Below are positions 13,239 to 13,833 of a stretch of DNA of 13,833 bases, in pieces. A program made the translations under genes and the position numbers. The notes under the pieces were generated by a model. The model was not told the origin of the DNA. It was given only the letters and a program-made list of their open reading frames with translations, and did not search any database. The DNA comes from Actinomycetota bacterium (GTDB lineage Bacteria > Actinomycetota > Thermoleophilia > UBA2241). Location: the NCBI GenBank assembly GCA_012719015.1, contig JAAYBE010000053.1:1-13833 (forward strand), given 5' to 3'. Numbering within the stretch: position 1 is the first letter of the stretch; every line of letters starts with the position of its first letter.

Positions 13239-13833
13239 TCAGGGGGCCGGGATCTCCACCCTGCCGCCCGCCTCCCGGAGCCATTCCTGCAGCGCGGCCG
13301 CACGCTTGCGCGCGGTGAGCCGCGCCACCAGCTCGTCGCGCACGCCGGAGAACGGCGTGACCTCTCCGCCGCGCCGGCCGAAGACCTTGAAGACCCACAC
13401 CCCGCCGCCGCCCGCCGTCGGGGCCGACACCTCGCCGACCGCGAGGTCCTTCACGACGTCGGCGAGCTCGCCGGGCAACGACCCGGGGACCGTCCATCCG
13501 AGACGACCCTCGCGGTGTTTGAGCTCCGGGTCGATGCTGAACTGCCGCGCGACCTCCTCGAAGGGCCGGCCCGCCCGGAGGCGTTTGAGCGCGTTGCCGG
13601 CGATCCCCTCGTTGCGCACGAAGATCGCCCCGAGGTCTACCGCCGGGGCGGTACGGAAGGCGTCACGGTGACGCCGGTAGAAGCGGCGCGCCTCCGCGGA
13701 CCCGGAGCGCAGCCCCGGGTACCGCGCCCAGGCGACGGCGGCGAAGAGCTCAGCCGCCTCCAGGCTGGATCGCAGCTGCCCGGCAGTCATCCCGGCCTCC
13801 CGCAGCGCGGCCTGCAGGGCGGCGTCGCCGCCC
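13239..13833 (-). CDS. Parvulin-type peptidyl-prolyl isomerase-like protein (N-terminus outside window)
   Basis: Only the last 197 residues are present; the gene continues beyond the right edge. The first part (GGDAALQAALREAGMTAGQL and following) resembles the helical chaperone region of SurA/PrsA proteins. Residues about 64-156 of the fragment match the PpiC rotamase domain: AGRPFEEVARQFSIDPE, then GRLGW, then LAVGEVSAPT and VWVFKV. In active parvulins the domain begins with a HILV-like strand and ends with a YHIIK-like strand, both with conserved His. Here these read AIFV and VWVFK, so both histidines are missing and isomerase activity is doubtful. Such proteins usually act outside the membrane on protein folding. 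The signal sequence or lipobox cannot be checked here. Confidence 0.8.
   Translation of the reverse strand, partial: GGDAALQAALREAGMTAGQLRSSLEAAELFAAVAWARYPGLRSGSAEARRFYRRHRDAFRTAPAVDLGAIFVRNEGIAGNALKRLRAGRPFEEVARQFSIDPELKHREGRLGWTVPGSLPGELADVVKDLAVGEVSAPTAGGGGVWVFKVFGRRGGEVTPFSGVRDELVARLTARKRAAALQEWLREAGGRVEIPAP

Overview
This is a compact housekeeping region of a very GC-rich bacterium, about 70% G+C by eye. All twelve recognisable genes lie on the minus strand, so they are transcribed from right to left. The gene set and order (LapA-domain protein, recJ, rel, metallo-hydrolase, hisS, aspS, Rrf2 regulator, cysteine desulfurase, mnmA) match the yrvD-recJ-(apt)-relA-(dtd)-hisS-aspS-(rarA)-cymR-yrvO-mnmA block known from Bacillus and other Gram-positive lineages. 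Here apt, dtd and rarA are missing and iscU is added. With the high GC, frequent GTG starts and TAnnnT-type -10 boxes, I infer a deep-branching Actinomycetota or another GC-rich Gram-positive-lineage organism. That placement is tentative. No mobile element, CRISPR array, tRNA or rRNA was seen.

Layout in transcription order. (1) 13833-13239: C-terminal part of a parvulin-type (SurA/PrsA-like) protein that lacks both usual parvulin histidines. (2) 13181-12711: small two-helix LapA-domain membrane protein with an Ala/Thr/Glu-rich tail. (3) 12596-10026: recJ, with its own -10 box and a perfect inverted repeat over its GTG start. (4) 10086-7837: bifunctional (p)ppGpp synthetase/hydrolase rel, overlapping recJ by 61 nt. 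(5) 7744-4054: a metallo-beta-lactamase-fold hydrolase, hisS and aspS, joined by GTGA and ATGA overlaps and preceded by a plausible promoter. (6) 3764-3228: a membrane-anchored thioredoxin-fold protein without a CXXC motif, behind a roughly 170-nt structured leader and ended by a strong hairpin terminator. (7) 3075-35: iscR-iscS-iscU-mnmA, a sulfur-relay operon with its own promoter and a palindrome at the predicted transcription start.

The last operon is functionally coherent. IscS takes sulfur from cysteine and passes it to IscU for Fe-S clusters and to MnmA for 2-thiouridine at tRNA position 34. The [2Fe-2S] regulator IscR probably senses cluster supply. The upper operons combine stringent response, DNA repair and tRNA charging.

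The most unusual point is the iscU/mnmA junction. The MnmA ATP-binding loop SGGVDS is encoded in a frame with no ATG, GTG or TTG in front of it. That frame is -1 relative to iscU, and iscU carries a C CCA AAA slippery-type heptamer just upstream. Either mnmA starts at a CTG overlapping the iscU stop (CTGA), or it is made as an IscU-MnmA frameshift fusion, or there is a sequence error. Most of the rest is ordinary conserved machinery. The longest gene-free stretch is 3765-4053 (289 nt).
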